A stretch of DNA of 64,000 nt from Desulfovibrio ferrophilus (GTDB taxonomy: Bacteria > Desulfobacterota > Desulfovibrionia > Desulfovibrionales > Desulfovibrionaceae). This document shows positions 48,623 to 58,400 of this stretch, in pieces. Each line of letters opens with the position of its first letter. Within the stretch, counting starts at the first letter, position 1. The notes beneath the pieces are model-generated. The model saw only the letters and a program-made list of their open reading frames with translations. It made no database searches and had not been told where the DNA came from. The stretch covers positions 2,376,905-2,440,904 of the forward strand of contig NZ_AP017378.1 in assembly GCF_003966735.1 (NCBI RefSeq). The letters run 5' to 3'. The translations under genes and the position numbers were made by a program.

Positions 48623-49972
48623 CTAGGCGCCGTCGCCCACTGCCTCGGCATAATAATTGATCGTCTTGCTCGGACTCAGGTAGGAAAAGACCTCTCGGGG
48701 TAAGTCTTCGGGGCGGAACGTCTCAGCCACGTTCAGATCCTCTTCCACCACAAGATCCACCAGCAGGGCTTCATTCTTGGGGATTTCAGAATGGTACATG
48801 AGCACCGTGGGCCGCGCTGCATGGTCCGGGTTGACGGCCGTGACCATCCCGAATTGTCCGTTGGACAGCTTGACCACCGTGCCTGGAGGATAGACGCCCA
48901 TACTGCGAATGAACATGGCCAGAATTCTGGAATCCATCTTACCGCGCATGCTGGCATACAACTTCTTCAAGGCTTGGTGTGGAGTGGCCAGAGTTTCGGC
49001 CCGGTGATCGTTGATCAGGTTGTCGTATTGATTGACCACAGCCACGACCCGCGCCAGCGGGGAGATGGCATCACCCTTCAGGCGCTTGGGGTAGCCGGAC
49101 CCGTCCAGCAGTTCGTGATGCTGCAGCACGGCCTGTGTTGCCAGCTTGGGGAACTGCGAAAAATCGTTGACCAGCCGCGCCCCGATCAGGGGGTGTTCCT
49201 TCACATACTTCTCGGCGGCCTTGGTCATGGTGGTTGCCCCCATGCCACTCACGGCCTGCATGGGCACACGCCCCTTGCCGATGTCATGAAACATGGCCCC
49301 CAGGCCCAGAGGGTGCATGATCTCGCTCTTGAACCCCAGCCCCTTGCCCACCATCATGGAGAGCACCGTCACGTTCAGGGCGTGATAGTTCTTGGCCTCC
49401 TCGCTGGGCTTGGAACTCATCAGATTGATCATGGTGTCACGCTCGGACAGGAACGTTTCCACCAGAGAATTCACAAGTTCGGATGCCTCTTCTGCGGCCT
49501 CGCTGGAATGTCCCGAGGCCCTGCGCAAGATGGTGACCACGCTGCTCATGGTCTTGTCGTAGCGTTTTTCAACCTTGCGGAAGCGTTTACGCCGTTCCTT
49601 GTTGCGCTCGATGGTTTCGCTCTTCAAACCCAAAAGCTGCACTGACACCGGCGTCTTGCTTCCGGGCTTGGCTTTGGAGCCGGAAGTCTTACTCGCCGAA
49701 GCGCCCCCACCGGAAGTCTCGGCTGAACCGCCCCTGGCCCCACCTGAACCAGCCTTGCGCTTGTTCTTGGGTGGCAAAGGCATACGGTCGGATTGTTCCA
49801 GGACACAAATCACATGCTCAAGTCCCATCCCCTTCAGGGTCTGGAGTTGCTTATCCGTCTTGATCTTGAACTCGGATTTTCGGAATGGATTCTTTCCCTC
49901 TTCGAGCTCAAGACGGATAAACAGCCCGATCACGAGCTGCTCCACATGGATGGGATATTCCGTTTGTGCCAT
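48623..49972 (-). CDS. HD-GYP domain protein, c-di-GMP phosphodiesterase type
   Basis: A 449-residue protein. Residues about 1-55 look like the DUF3391 module often found before HD-GYP; a Ser/Gly/Lys-rich low-complexity linker (about 75-108) follows. The HD-GYP domain has HALNVTVLSMM, FHDIGKGRVP (HD at about residue 227) and HHELLDGSGYP with the GYP intact. It likely cleaves cyclic di-GMP. It is upstream of the cyclase gene on the same strand, so the two second-messenger enzymes are probably made together. Confidence 0.9.
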   Translation of the reverse strand: MAQTEYPIHVEQLVIGLFIRLELEEGKNPFRKSEFKIKTDKQLQTLKGMGLEHVICVLEQSDRMPLPPKNKRKAGSGGARGGSAETSGGGASASKTSGSKAKPGSKTPVSVQLLGLKSETIERNKERRKRFRKVEKRYDKTMSSVVTILRRASGHSSEAAEEASELVNSLVETFLSERDTMINLMSSKPSEEAKNYHALNVTVLSMMVGKGLGFKSEIMHPLGLGAMFHDIGKGRVPMQAVSGMGATTMTKAAEKYVKEHPLIGARLVNDFSQFPKLATQAVLQHHELLDGSGYPKRLKGDAISPLARVVAVVNQYDNLINDHRAETLATPHQALKKLYASMRGKMDSRILAMFIRSMGVYPPGTVVKLSNGQFGMVTAVNPDHAARPTVLMYHSEIPKNEALLVDLVVEEDLNVAETFRPEDLPREVFSYLSPSKTINYYAEAVGDGA

Positions 49973-50094
49973 AACGAGTACCGAACCGCCCAGCCCACGG
50001 ATCGCGGGCCAAAAACAGGGTTTCTGTGCTAATTAAAGGACCTACGTTGCCATCTACGTCCTGTCAATACTCTCCGCCGCAACAGGGCGGTCTC

Positions 50095-50466
50095 TTACGC
50101 CGCATCGCGGCCATCTGCAGCCTGTGCCACGGCCTTTTCATAGGATTGACCCCACTCACACATGGTACGCATCACCGGTACGACACTGGTGCCCAATTCG
50201 GTCAACGAATACTCCACCTTGGGCGGCACCTGCGGATACACTTCGCGATGCACCAGCCCATCGGCCTCCAGTTCCCGCAGCTGCTGGGTCAACATCTTTT
50301 GGGTAATGTTGGGCATGGTGCGCCGGAGCTCGCCAAAACGTTGGGTTCCATTCGTGTGCAAATACCACAGAATAATCGGCTTCCACTTGCCACCAATAAT
50401 CTGCAGCGTAAGCTCCACGGTGCAATAGTATTCCTTGTCGCCACAGCGCTTGATTTCGCATCCCAT
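50095..50466 (-). CDS. HxlR family transcriptional regulator
   Basis: A 123-residue winged-helix regulator. It begins [15 protein letters not shown] and has the family segment [14 protein letters not shown] and [25 protein letters not shown]. Members sense redox or electrophile stress, some by Cys; three Cys lie in the first 15 residues here. I set the start at the ATG at 50466 after GGAG. It diverges from the nitroreductase gene, and the region between holds the direct repeats below. Confidence 0.92.
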   Translation of the reverse strand: MGCEIKRCGDKEYYCTVELTLQIIGGKWKPIILWYLHTNGTQRFGELRRTMPNITQKMLTQQLRELEADGLVHREVYPQVPPKVEYSLTELGTSVVPVMRTMCEWGQSYEKAVAQAADGRDAA

Positions 50467-50531
50467 TGGCACTTCTCCTTTGGCCCATGAAGGCGTATTA
50501 TGCCGCAATCGGCCCTTCGACTTACAGTTCC

Positions 50532-50564
50532 CAAAAGGTAGCTACATGTTCAAAAGGTGCCTAC
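50532..50564. promoter_or_regulatory. Two near-identical direct repeats, likely HxlR operator
   Basis: CAAAAGGTAGCTAC (50532-50545) and CAAAAGGTGCCTAC (50551-50564) are 14-bp repeats differing at two bases, with a period of 19 bases (about two helical turns). They end immediately before a candidate promoter of the nitroreductase gene, and the first contains the palindrome GTAGCTAC. Confidence 0.65.
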
Positions 50565-50592
50565 TTGCGATTCTGTCCCTATGGCGTACAAC
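50565..50592 (+). promoter_or_regulatory. Candidate promoter of the nitroreductase operon
   Basis: TTGCGA (50565-50570), 16 bases, TACAAC (50587-50592), four of six matches in each box. It starts right after the second repeat, so a repressor bound to the repeats would block it. Confidence 0.5.
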
Positions 50593-50635
50593 AAACCCCA
50601 TGGGACAAGCAACTCCAATACTCAGGAGAAAGAAA

Positions 50636-51145
50636 ATGGATATTATCGAAGCCATCCATACCCGCCGCAGCATCCGCAAATTCACGGATCAGCCCGTGGA
50701 CGAAGCACAAGTGACCCAGTTGCTCCAGGCTGCCATGTCGGCACCCAGCGCAGGCAACGCTCAGCCTTGGCAGTTCGTGGTCATCGAGGACCGCCAGACT
50801 TTGAGCAAAATCCCCGAATTCCATCCCTACGCCGCCATGTGCCGTCAGGCTCCCTTGGCCATTCTGGTCTGTGGCGATACCAGCCTGGAAAAATATCCGG
50901 GATACTGGGTGCAGGACTGTTCCGCTGCCGTGCAGAATATCCTGCTGGCTGTGCATGGGCTTGGCCTTGGAGCCGTCTGGACGGGAATCTACCCCGACCT
51001 GCCCCGCGTGGAAGGCATGCGCAATCTGCTGGGACTGCCCGAGCAGATTCAGCCCCTGGCCCTGATTCCCATCGGTCACCCGGATCAGCCTTCGGGCAAG
51101 GTCGACCGCTTCCGCCCCGAACGCATCCACCACGACCGCTGGTAA
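50636..51145 (+). CDS. Nitroreductase family protein
   Basis: A 169-residue FMN-dependent nitroreductase. It has the signature TRRSIRKFTDQPV, SAPSAGNAQPWQFVVI, and the FMN-binding Arg and Asn residues, then a C-terminal GLGLGAVWTGIY and IPIGHPDQP. The family reduces nitroaromatics, quinones or flavin substrates. The ATG at 50636 follows AGGAG at seven bases. It begins an operon with the next two genes, under likely control of the divergent HxlR regulator. Confidence 0.93.
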   Translation: MDIIEAIHTRRSIRKFTDQPVDEAQVTQLLQAAMSAPSAGNAQPWQFVVIEDRQTLSKIPEFHPYAAMCRQAPLAILVCGDTSLEKYPGYWVQDCSAAVQNILLAVHGLGLGAVWTGIYPDLPRVEGMRNLLGLPEQIQPLALIPIGHPDQPSGKVDRFRPERIHHDRW

Positions 51146-51155
51146 AGGAGTTTTC

Positions 51156-51449
51156 ATGCCTCAGATCGCCGTTACCGCCCTGCTGACCGTCAAGCCCGGC
51201 CAGGGGGCAACACTGGAAACAATCCTCGCCCCCCTGGTCGCCGCAACCCGCGCCGAACAGGGCTGCCTGAGCTACATCCCGCATCGCACCGCCGAGGCGG
51301 ACCGCTACTGCATTCTGGAACAATGGGAGAGCCAGGAACATCTGGATCGACATCTGGCCACCGCGCACATCGCGGCCTTCCGCGATGCCTCAGCCGCAAT
51401 CATGGAATCCGCTGATGTCACCGTTTGGACGGCCTTTGATCCCACCTGA
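51156..51449 (+). CDS. ABM-domain putative quinol monooxygenase
   Basis: A 97-residue antibiotic-biosynthesis-monooxygenase domain (Pfam ABM), of the YgiN type. It has VTALLTVKPGQ, EQGCLSYIPHRT and ILEQWESQEHLDRHLAT. Such small dimeric proteins handle quinones or aromatic compounds. Ribosome site AAAGGAG is in front of the ATG, ten bases after the nitroreductase stop. The pairing supports a quinone/electrophile detoxification role. Confidence 0.9.
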   Translation: MPQIAVTALLTVKPGQGATLETILAPLVAATRAEQGCLSYIPHRTAEADRYCILEQWESQEHLDRHLATAHIAAFRDASAAIMESADVTVWTAFDPT

Positions 51450-51590
51450 CGCCAGGCCAAATCAAATATGCTCCAATGGCGACCAAGCTCCTCGACTTGT
51501 TGACAACGTCCGTCGATTGGGCTTTCTCGTGGGGAGCACTCCACAACCCGCAAGCCCTCTACCAACATAGAACCCAAGGATGCACGCCTC

Positions 51591-52724
51591 ATGTCCACAC
51601 TTTTTGATTCCGTTCGCGTAGGCTCGATGGAGCTTCCCAACCGGTTCGTACGTTCCGCCACATGGGAAGGCATGGCCGGAGAAGACGGCTCATCTTCCTC
51701 AAAACTCAATGCGATGATGGGCCACTTGGCCAAGAACGAAATCGGGCTGATCATCACCGGTCACGCCTATGTCTCGCCCGAGGGCCAAGCCGGTCCTTGG
51801 CAGCTGGGCATCCATACTGACGAGATGATCCCGGGACTGACGGAAATGACTGCCAAAGCCCACCAGGCTGGCGGAAAGATCTGTTGCCAATTGGCCCACG
51901 CGGGCAATCGCGGAGCCCAGGACCTGACAAATCTTCAGCCTTTCGGCCCCTCGGACAAGGACTTCAGGGGCAAGGCCCGCGACTGCAAGGCCATGACCGC
52001 AGACGACATCCAGGCCGTGATTCAGGCCTTTGGCAACGCCGCCTCCCGCGCCAAGCAGGCCGGGTTCGATGCCGTACAGATTCACTCGGCCCACGGCTAT
52101 CTGCTGGGCCAGTTCCTCTCCCCCTTCTACAATCTGCGCGACGACCAGTACGGTGGCAACCGCGAGAACCGCGAACGCCTGACCATGGACGTCTACACGG
52201 CCGTACGCGAAGCCGTGGGCCCGGATTACCCGGTACTGATCAAGCTCAATGCCCACGACTACATGCACGACCTGGAAAATTCGTACACCCTCGACGACAT
52301 GCTCTCCATCTGTGCCCGGCTGAACGAGGCTGGCATCGATGCCATCGAGTTGTCCGGCGGCACCATCGACTCCCGCCAGAACATCCCCTCGCGCATGGGC
52401 ATGATCAAACGCGACCGCGAAGGCTTCCATCGCAAGGCCGCCGAGGCCTACAAAAAAACAAACAATGGCGCGCCACTGATGCTGGTGGGCGGCATCCGCT
52501 CCTTCGAGAAGGCCGAGCAGTTCGTCAACGATGGCATCTGCGATTTCATCTCCCTGTGCCGCCCGCTAATCCGCGAGCCAAACCTCATCAAGCGCTGGAA
52601 AAGCGGTGATCACGCCAAGGCCGAGTGCATGTCCGACAACCTGTGCTTCAAGCCTGTGCGCGCCGGCGAGGGCCTGTACTGCCTGCTCAAGAAAAAGCAG
52701 TTGGAAAACAAGAAAGAAAAATAG
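51591..52724 (+). CDS. Old-yellow-enzyme family NADH:flavin oxidoreductase
   Basis: A 377-residue TIM-barrel flavoprotein. It has the OYE features LPNRFVRSATWEGMA, QLAHAGNRG, the HxxH active-site pair in QIHSAHGYLLGQFLSP and the GGIRSFEKAEQFV phosphate site. The C-terminus reads AECMSDNLC...GLYC, similar in place to the cluster motif of iron-sulfur-linked relatives, but one Cys of the usual CxxCNxC is replaced by Asp. It is third in the operon begun at 50636, after a 141-base gap. A terminator follows. Confidence 0.9.
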   Translation: MSTLFDSVRVGSMELPNRFVRSATWEGMAGEDGSSSSKLNAMMGHLAKNEIGLIITGHAYVSPEGQAGPWQLGIHTDEMIPGLTEMTAKAHQAGGKICCQLAHAGNRGAQDLTNLQPFGPSDKDFRGKARDCKAMTADDIQAVIQAFGNAASRAKQAGFDAVQIHSAHGYLLGQFLSPFYNLRDDQYGGNRENRERLTMDVYTAVREAVGPDYPVLIKLNAHDYMHDLENSYTLDDMLSICARLNEAGIDAIELSGGTIDSRQNIPSRMGMIKRDREGFHRKAAEAYKKTNNGAPLMLVGGIRSFEKAEQFVNDGICDFISLCRPLIREPNLIKRWKSGDHAKAECMSDNLCFKPVRAGEGLYCLLKKKQLENKKEK

Positions 52725-52748
52725 GGCCTAAGCCCACATGAGCTGAAC

Positions 52749-52778
52749 GCCCCTCTGGTTCCGGCCAGAGGGGCTTTT
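52749..52778 (+). terminator. Intrinsic terminator after the OYE gene
   Basis: A 10-bp stem (52749-52758 with 52765-52774), 6-base loop and TTTTG. Confidence 0.92.
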
Positions 52779-52793
52779 GTCATGGCCTCCCCC

Positions 52794-52822
52794 CTTGACT
52801 GTCTTGGTGGCGGACCTATCTA
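52794..52822 (+). promoter_or_regulatory. Candidate sigma-32 heat-shock promoter of htpG
   Basis: CTTGAC (52794-52799) and, after 14 bases, CCTATCTA (52815-52822), close to the CTTGAA and CCCCATNTA elements of heat-shock promoters (two mismatches in the -10). It lies 33 bases before htpG. A weaker sigma-70 reading overlaps it. Confidence 0.55.
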
Positions 52823-52854
52823 TGCGGCACGACAACGCTTAAAGGAGGTCTTCA

Positions 52855-54753
52855 ATGGCAGCAAAAGAACATAAAAAACAATTCAAGGCTGAAATCAAAC
52901 AGCTCTTGGACATCATCACCCACTCCATCTACACCAATCACGAGATTTTCCTGAGGGAGCTTGTCTCCAACGCTTCCGATGCCCTGGACAAACTGCGTTT
53001 CCTGACCGCAGGCGGACACGATGTCGCCGATGCCGACGCTCCTCTGGAAATCCGCATCAATGCCGACGCCGACGCCGGAGTGTTGACCATCGAGGACACC
53101 GGCCTGGGCATGACCGCCGATGAACTGGTCGCCAACATCGGCACGATTGCCCACTCGGGTTCGGCCCAGTTCATGAAGGAGGCCGAAGCCTCCGGTGAAA
53201 GTCTGGACAATATCATTGGCCGTTTTGGCGTGGGCTTCTACTCCGTATTCATGGTCGCGGACAAGGTGGTCATCACCACCCGTTCGGCCACACCCGACGC
53301 CAGCCCCATGTCCTGGACCTCCAGCGGCACCGGTTCCTACACCATGCAGGAACTGGACGGCGACGCCCCGCGCGGCACCAAGATCGAAATTCATCTGAAG
53401 GAAGAGGCCAAGAAATACGCCGAAGAGCGGACCATCAAGGACATCCTTCACCGTCACTCAAATTTCATCAATTTCCCCATCATGCTGGCGGATGAACAGG
53501 TCAACACCCAGCCCGCCCTGTGGCGCGAGCCCAAGTTCAAGATCAAGAAGGAACAATACGACGAGTTCTACTCCTTCCTGACCCTGGACCAGACCCCGCC
53601 CCTGGAGACCCTGCACATAGCCGTGGACGCCCCCGTGCAGTTCACCAGCCTGGTCTTCATCCCGGCCAGCCCCTCCAACAGCCTGTTCGACAACCCGGAC
53701 AACTACGGCCTGGACCTGTACGTGCGTCGGGTACTCATCGAGCGCAAGCACAAGGCCCTGATCCCCGAATACCTCGGCTTTACCCGAGGCTTGGTGGATA
53801 CCGAAGACCTGCCGCTCAACCTCTCGCGCGAGACCCTGCAGCAGAACCTGCTGGTGGACAAGATCAAGACCACCATCACCAAACAGGTGCTGGCACAGCT
53901 GGCCAAGCTGACCGAGGACAAAGAGCGCTACGCCCAGTTCTGGACCAACCACAACAAGGTCTTCAAGCTCGGTTATTCCGACTACATCAACCGCGACAAG
54001 TTCGCGGAGTTGCTGCGCTTCAATTCCTCCACCGATGAGGACGCCCAGGGCCTGACCTCGCTGGCCGAGTATGCAGAGCGCATGAAGGAAGGCCAGAAGG
54101 CCATCTACTATGTTTCCGGCCCCAGCCGCGAAGCCGTGCGCCTGGACCCGCATCTGGAAATCTTCACCCAGCGCGGGCTTGAGGTGCTCTACCTCTACGA
54201 ACCCATCGACGAGTTCATCATGGACGCCCTGGGCAAATACAAGGACTTCGACCTTGTGGCCGCAGAACAGGCCGACATCGGCGAACTGGAAAAGTTCGAA
54301 ACCGTGGATGAGGACGAGGTCAAGCCCGAGGCCCTGAACGAGGAAGACGCCAAGACCTTTGAAGGCATGCTTTCCGCCATCAAGGAGATTCTGGGCGAGC
54401 GTGTGGAAGATGTGCGTGAATCCAAACGCCTCAAGGGCAGCGCCGCCTGCCTGGTCACTCCTGATGGAGCCATGTCTTCGCAGATGCAAAAGTACATGCA
54501 GCTCATGGTCAAGGACTCCACGCCCCCGGTGCGGGTCATGGAACTGAACCGCGACCATCCGCTGACGCGTAATCTGCTGCGCATCTTCAAGAGCGATGCA
54601 GGCGACGATTTCCTGAAGTCCACCGTGGAACAGTTGTATGAATCGGCCCTGCTCATGGATGGCTATCTGAACGATCCCCATGCCATGGTGGGCCGTATCA
54701 ATACGCTGCTGGAGCAGGCTTCCGGCTGGTATGCGGAGATCAAAAAAGCCTAG
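52855..54753 (+). CDS. htpG: Chaperone HtpG (Hsp90)
   Basis: A 632-residue Hsp90. The GHKL ATPase part has [20 protein letters not shown] and GVGFYSVFM; the middle domain has the [18 protein letters not shown] and [10 protein letters not shown] motifs; the C-terminal dimerisation region is present. Ribosome site AAGGAGG six bases before the ATG. Length is normal. Confidence 0.97.
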
Positions 54754-54764
54754 CAGGTCGCCCA

Positions 54765-54866
54765 AACCTGAGCGATTGCGTTGTTGCTTCGTCCCGCGCA
54801 ACACCTCGTGTACCTTTCGTACACGTCGGCCTTGAGCGATCCTCGCGCCTAGCACTCGCACAGGTT
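54765..54866. repeat. Palindromic intergenic element, copy 1
   Basis: A 102-base imperfect palindrome with inverted termini (AACCTG at 54765-54770, CAGGTT at 54861-54866) and a central hairpin, GTGTAC-CTTTC-GTACAC. Its reverse complement has the core CCGACGTGTAC...GTACACGAGG, matching copy 2 in opposite orientation. No open reading frame and no transposase. Confidence 0.6.
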
Positions 54867-54901
54867 AGAACGATCTGCGCATATAGAAAATTAATATCAA
54901 A

Positions 54902-54940
54902 CAAAGAGCCCCCGCTCGGAAATTCCAAGCGGGGGCTTTG
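54902..54940. terminator. Bidirectional terminator between htpG and the minus-strand gene
   Basis: A 10-bp GC stem (54907-54916 with 54928-54937), extended by CAAAG/CTTTG, then CTTTG and further T on the plus side. It serves htpG and possibly the convergent DUF6899-like gene. Confidence 0.85.
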
Positions 54941-55004
54941 CTTTGTGCTTTTTTCCTTTCGACAAAGGTATCACTGGCGGGAGACGCCAGGAGCATTTTG
55001 TCTT

Positions 55005-55137
55005 CTAGCGGCGGTTCAAATGGCGTGAGATGCAAGGCGCGAGCGAATTCCAGTTCCGACGTGTATTAAGACATACGCGAGGGGCTGGAATTCGCGCAGC
55101 AACGCAGCAGATTGCGTCATTTCAGTCGCCGCCCTAG
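55005..55137. repeat. Palindromic intergenic element, copy 2
   Basis: A ~133-base long imperfect inverted repeat. Both ends are CTAG-GGCGG type, the arms pair for most of their length (GCGAATTCCAG on one arm against CTGGAATTCGC), and the centre is CCGACGTGTA-TTAAGAC-ATACGCGAGG. The last bases include the stop codon of the gene at 55134. Copies are inverted relative to each other. Confidence 0.65.
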
Positions 55138-55388
55138 ATATCACCGTTGTCTTTAATCTTGATGTCTTCGTATGGAGAGAGCTTTTTCCGGTACCACTCC
55201 AACTTGGCGTGCTCCATGGCCGAAGAGCACATGGAGAGCTTTTCGTAGGACTCGCCGATGCGGTCGATGATCAGGGTCGAGAGCTTGTAGATGCAGTAAT
55301 TCAGCTCGCCCTGATTGGTGACTTCTTCGGCCAATTGAGCCAGGGCCTGGTCAAAGGCCTCACGGCGGTCCGGCGTGATATAGGGCAT
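55134..55388 (-). CDS. Small DUF6899-like protein
   Basis: An 84-residue protein beginning MPYITPDRREAFDQALAQLAEE and containing TNQGELNYCIYKLS, the pattern of the DUF6899 family (function unknown). The ATG follows GGAGG. It is 15 bases downstream of the YhaN-like gene on the same strand. Its stop codon lies inside palindromic element copy 2. Confidence 0.75.
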   Translation of the reverse strand: MPYITPDRREAFDQALAQLAEEVTNQGELNYCIYKLSTLIIDRIGESYEKLSMCSSAMEHAKLEWYRKKLSPYEDIKIKDNGDI

Positions 55389-55403
55389 AGGGCCTCCAGA
55401 GGG

Positions 55404-58400
55404 CTAAAGAGTATGGACGGTCAGCGAGGTGGCAGGCACAGCCTCACGGGCCAGTTCCACCAGATGCGCGTGGTGGGTGAAGAACACCACCTGCGTACGC
55501 TCGGCCAGCTCAGCCAGGGCCATGAGCGTAGCACGGGAACGATCGTCATCAAAATTCACGAGAATATCGTCCACGATGAATGGCATGGGCGGATTATTAT
55601 CCAGATACCGGTGCAGGCCAGCCAACCGCAGGGCCAAATACAACTGGTCGCGTGTGCCATCGCTCATGGCTTCCACCTCCAGGCGATCCCCCGTGGGGCG
55701 CACGCCCTTGAGCACGGGCTCACCCTTGTGGTCGAAATCCGCTTCCAAGGCGCTGAAGGATTCCAGAGTCAGCTTGCGGAACAACCCACTGGCCCTGTCC
55801 AGCACCGGGCCCTGGTTGCTGCGCCGATAGCGCTCCATCTCCCGGGCCACCACGGCGGCAGCCAGACGCAGGCGCACCAGACGATCAACCCCAGTCTGAA
55901 TATCAGAGGAAAGGCCCTGAGCCTCCTGTGCCTTATCTGCGGCCAGGGAGGTGCCATCCATATCCGCCAGCTGTTTGTTCAGGCTACCGAGTTCCTGAAG
56001 CAACTCATCACGACCGGTTGTATGGGCGGTGATCTCCACCCCGAGGCGGGCGATATCCGCCTTGGCCACATCCGGGTCCTGCTCTATGACCTGAGTCGCA
56101 AAGGTATCCAAATCCTGCCCGCCGCACAGGGCCAGCAGGCGTTCCTCGGCGTGATCCAAGGCCGTCTGAGCTTCGCTACGGCTGCGAGCGCTGGCTTCGG
56201 CCTGCTCCAGATCTTCGGGAGCTTCGCACCCGGCCTCGCCACACAACAGTTTCAATGCCTCGGCATGCTCCAGGGCCGCCTGCTGGGCAGCTTCGCGCTG
56301 AACAAGGAAACGCTTGCGCTGGGCAGTGAGTTCCAGCCGTTGATCGGCGGCCTGCTGCGAGGCCTTGAGCTGCTTGAATAATGTTGTTGCTGCCCGCGCG
56401 GGGTCCTCGGCATCAAGATTCGGAGCCAATCGCTGACAGGCCGCCTGCACCTCGGCGCTGTAGGCTGAATAATCGGCCTGAATAGCCTCGATGCGGGCCT
56501 GGAGTTTTGTGGCTTCATCCAGAGCACTAAAGAGTGAGACCAACTCATCCAGTACGGCCTGAGCCTCAACAGGCAAAGCCTGTGGCCCCAATCCCAACGG
56601 GGCAACGGCCAGCGTCCAGGCAGCAGCCCATTCGCCCAGAGCATCAAAGGCATCCTTACCCAGGGCTTGGGCTTCGACCATCGAGCGTTCCAAACCAGCC
56701 AGCTGTTCGGTCAAAGCCGTCACCACACGTCGCTGCTCGACATGACGTTCCAGTGCCGCATGGGCCACTGCCAGCAGCGACGCCAAGGCGGCGTCCTCAC
56801 CCGGCAGGTCCTCGCCCATCCGTGCCAACGCTTCACGCAGCCCCAGACGCAACGCCTGCGCCTCATCCTCGATACGTACTTCATCTGCGCGGCGCTCGTG
56901 CACGACCTGCAACATCTCGCGCAGCCGCTTCCAGCCCCCCAGCCAGGACAACATCTCCGTGGGACTGGCTGGGGTCACCCCCAATGGCACCCACAGGGCC
57001 TGCCACTGACCATGGATTTCGGCGCTCTCCGCCTCCAACTCGGCCAAGCGCTCGCCCTCGGCCTTCTGCTGACGGCGCAGCCGGTCCAATGCGGCTTCAA
57101 GCTCCGCCCGGCGGGCCACCCGATCAGCGTCACGATACAGACCATCAGCAACATCGTCGGACCGACGCACGCAGAGTTCATAGGCTTGGGGCAGGTCGTC
57201 GCCCTCGGACACATTCTGCAAAAAGATTGTTCGTTCCATCTCGCCGGGCTCACTCCCGGCCAGCGAGCGCCGGATAAGCGACCAACCCGAGTCACGCAGC
57301 TCCCTTGCCTGGCGCAGGTCCTTGGGTCGAGGCACTGGGCCGTCATCCATGAACCGTTGCAGATCTACGGTGAGTTCTGCCAGGCGCGCAGCGGTTTCCC
57401 GTTCGGCATCCGAGACGCTCTTGCGGACGGCGTTCAGATCATTCAACTGAGCTTCAAAACGGTGCACCACGCTTTCATCCGGCACGGCAAGAGTATCGAC
57501 CTCGGACAACTCCCCCTGCCAGCGCCCCAGACGCGCAAGCTCTGTCTGCGCCCGCTGTTCCTGACGTTCGCGCACGGCATGGGCCTCGCGCCAACGTGCC
57601 TGAGGGTCCCCCTCGGTGGCTGTACGCTTCAGAAGCACCGCCAGCTCCGTGGTCTCCACTCCTTCAGGAGCCGCGGCCAACTGGGCACGCGACGTTTCCA
57701 ATTCCCGTTGCTGACGACGCAGGTCACGTTCGGCGCTATCCCGGCGTTCCAGCAGGGCTTCATAGCGTCGACCCAAATCCTGAATCCTGGCCTGATCGGC
57801 CTTGTTCAGACGCAGGGATTCGGCCTCTTCCAAAGCGAAACCAGGGCGCAGAGAAGCCAATATTCTAGTGGCTTCGCCCAACAGAACACGCCGCTCATGA
57901 CCGAGTTTTTCGGCATCACGTAGGGCCTTGGCGTGTTGTGACGTCTCCTGATAGAGGCGATCCACCAGCTCCACGGAGTCATTGAGATCGGAATTAACGT
58001 CCAGTTCTGCCAGCCGTCCATCCAATTCGCGCAGGCCAGTGCTGGCCTGATCTTCGTTACGCAAGGCCGCGTCGCGCCCCAAAAGCGCAGTGGTCCGGCG
58101 TTCCGTAAAGCCAGGAGCCAGAGCCGGGGCTTCGCCCAGCGCCGCCAACCGCGAGCGCAATTCAGTGCGTAAACGTGCCGGGGCCGAGGCCTCAAGATAC
58201 CGCTCCAGCCGGCTCCGATCTCTGGTCGCACGATCCAATTCCTTCTGCATGGCCTGCAATCGGACCTGCAACTCGTCGCGGGTCTTGACCAGGTCCTTGT
58301 ACTGAGCAGGGGTGACGGCTGTGTCCTTCACTTCGCGGCGCAGGTCCTTGAGCCTCGTAAGCAGGGCATTGATACGCTTTCCCGCCCCGCCACGGGCAGT

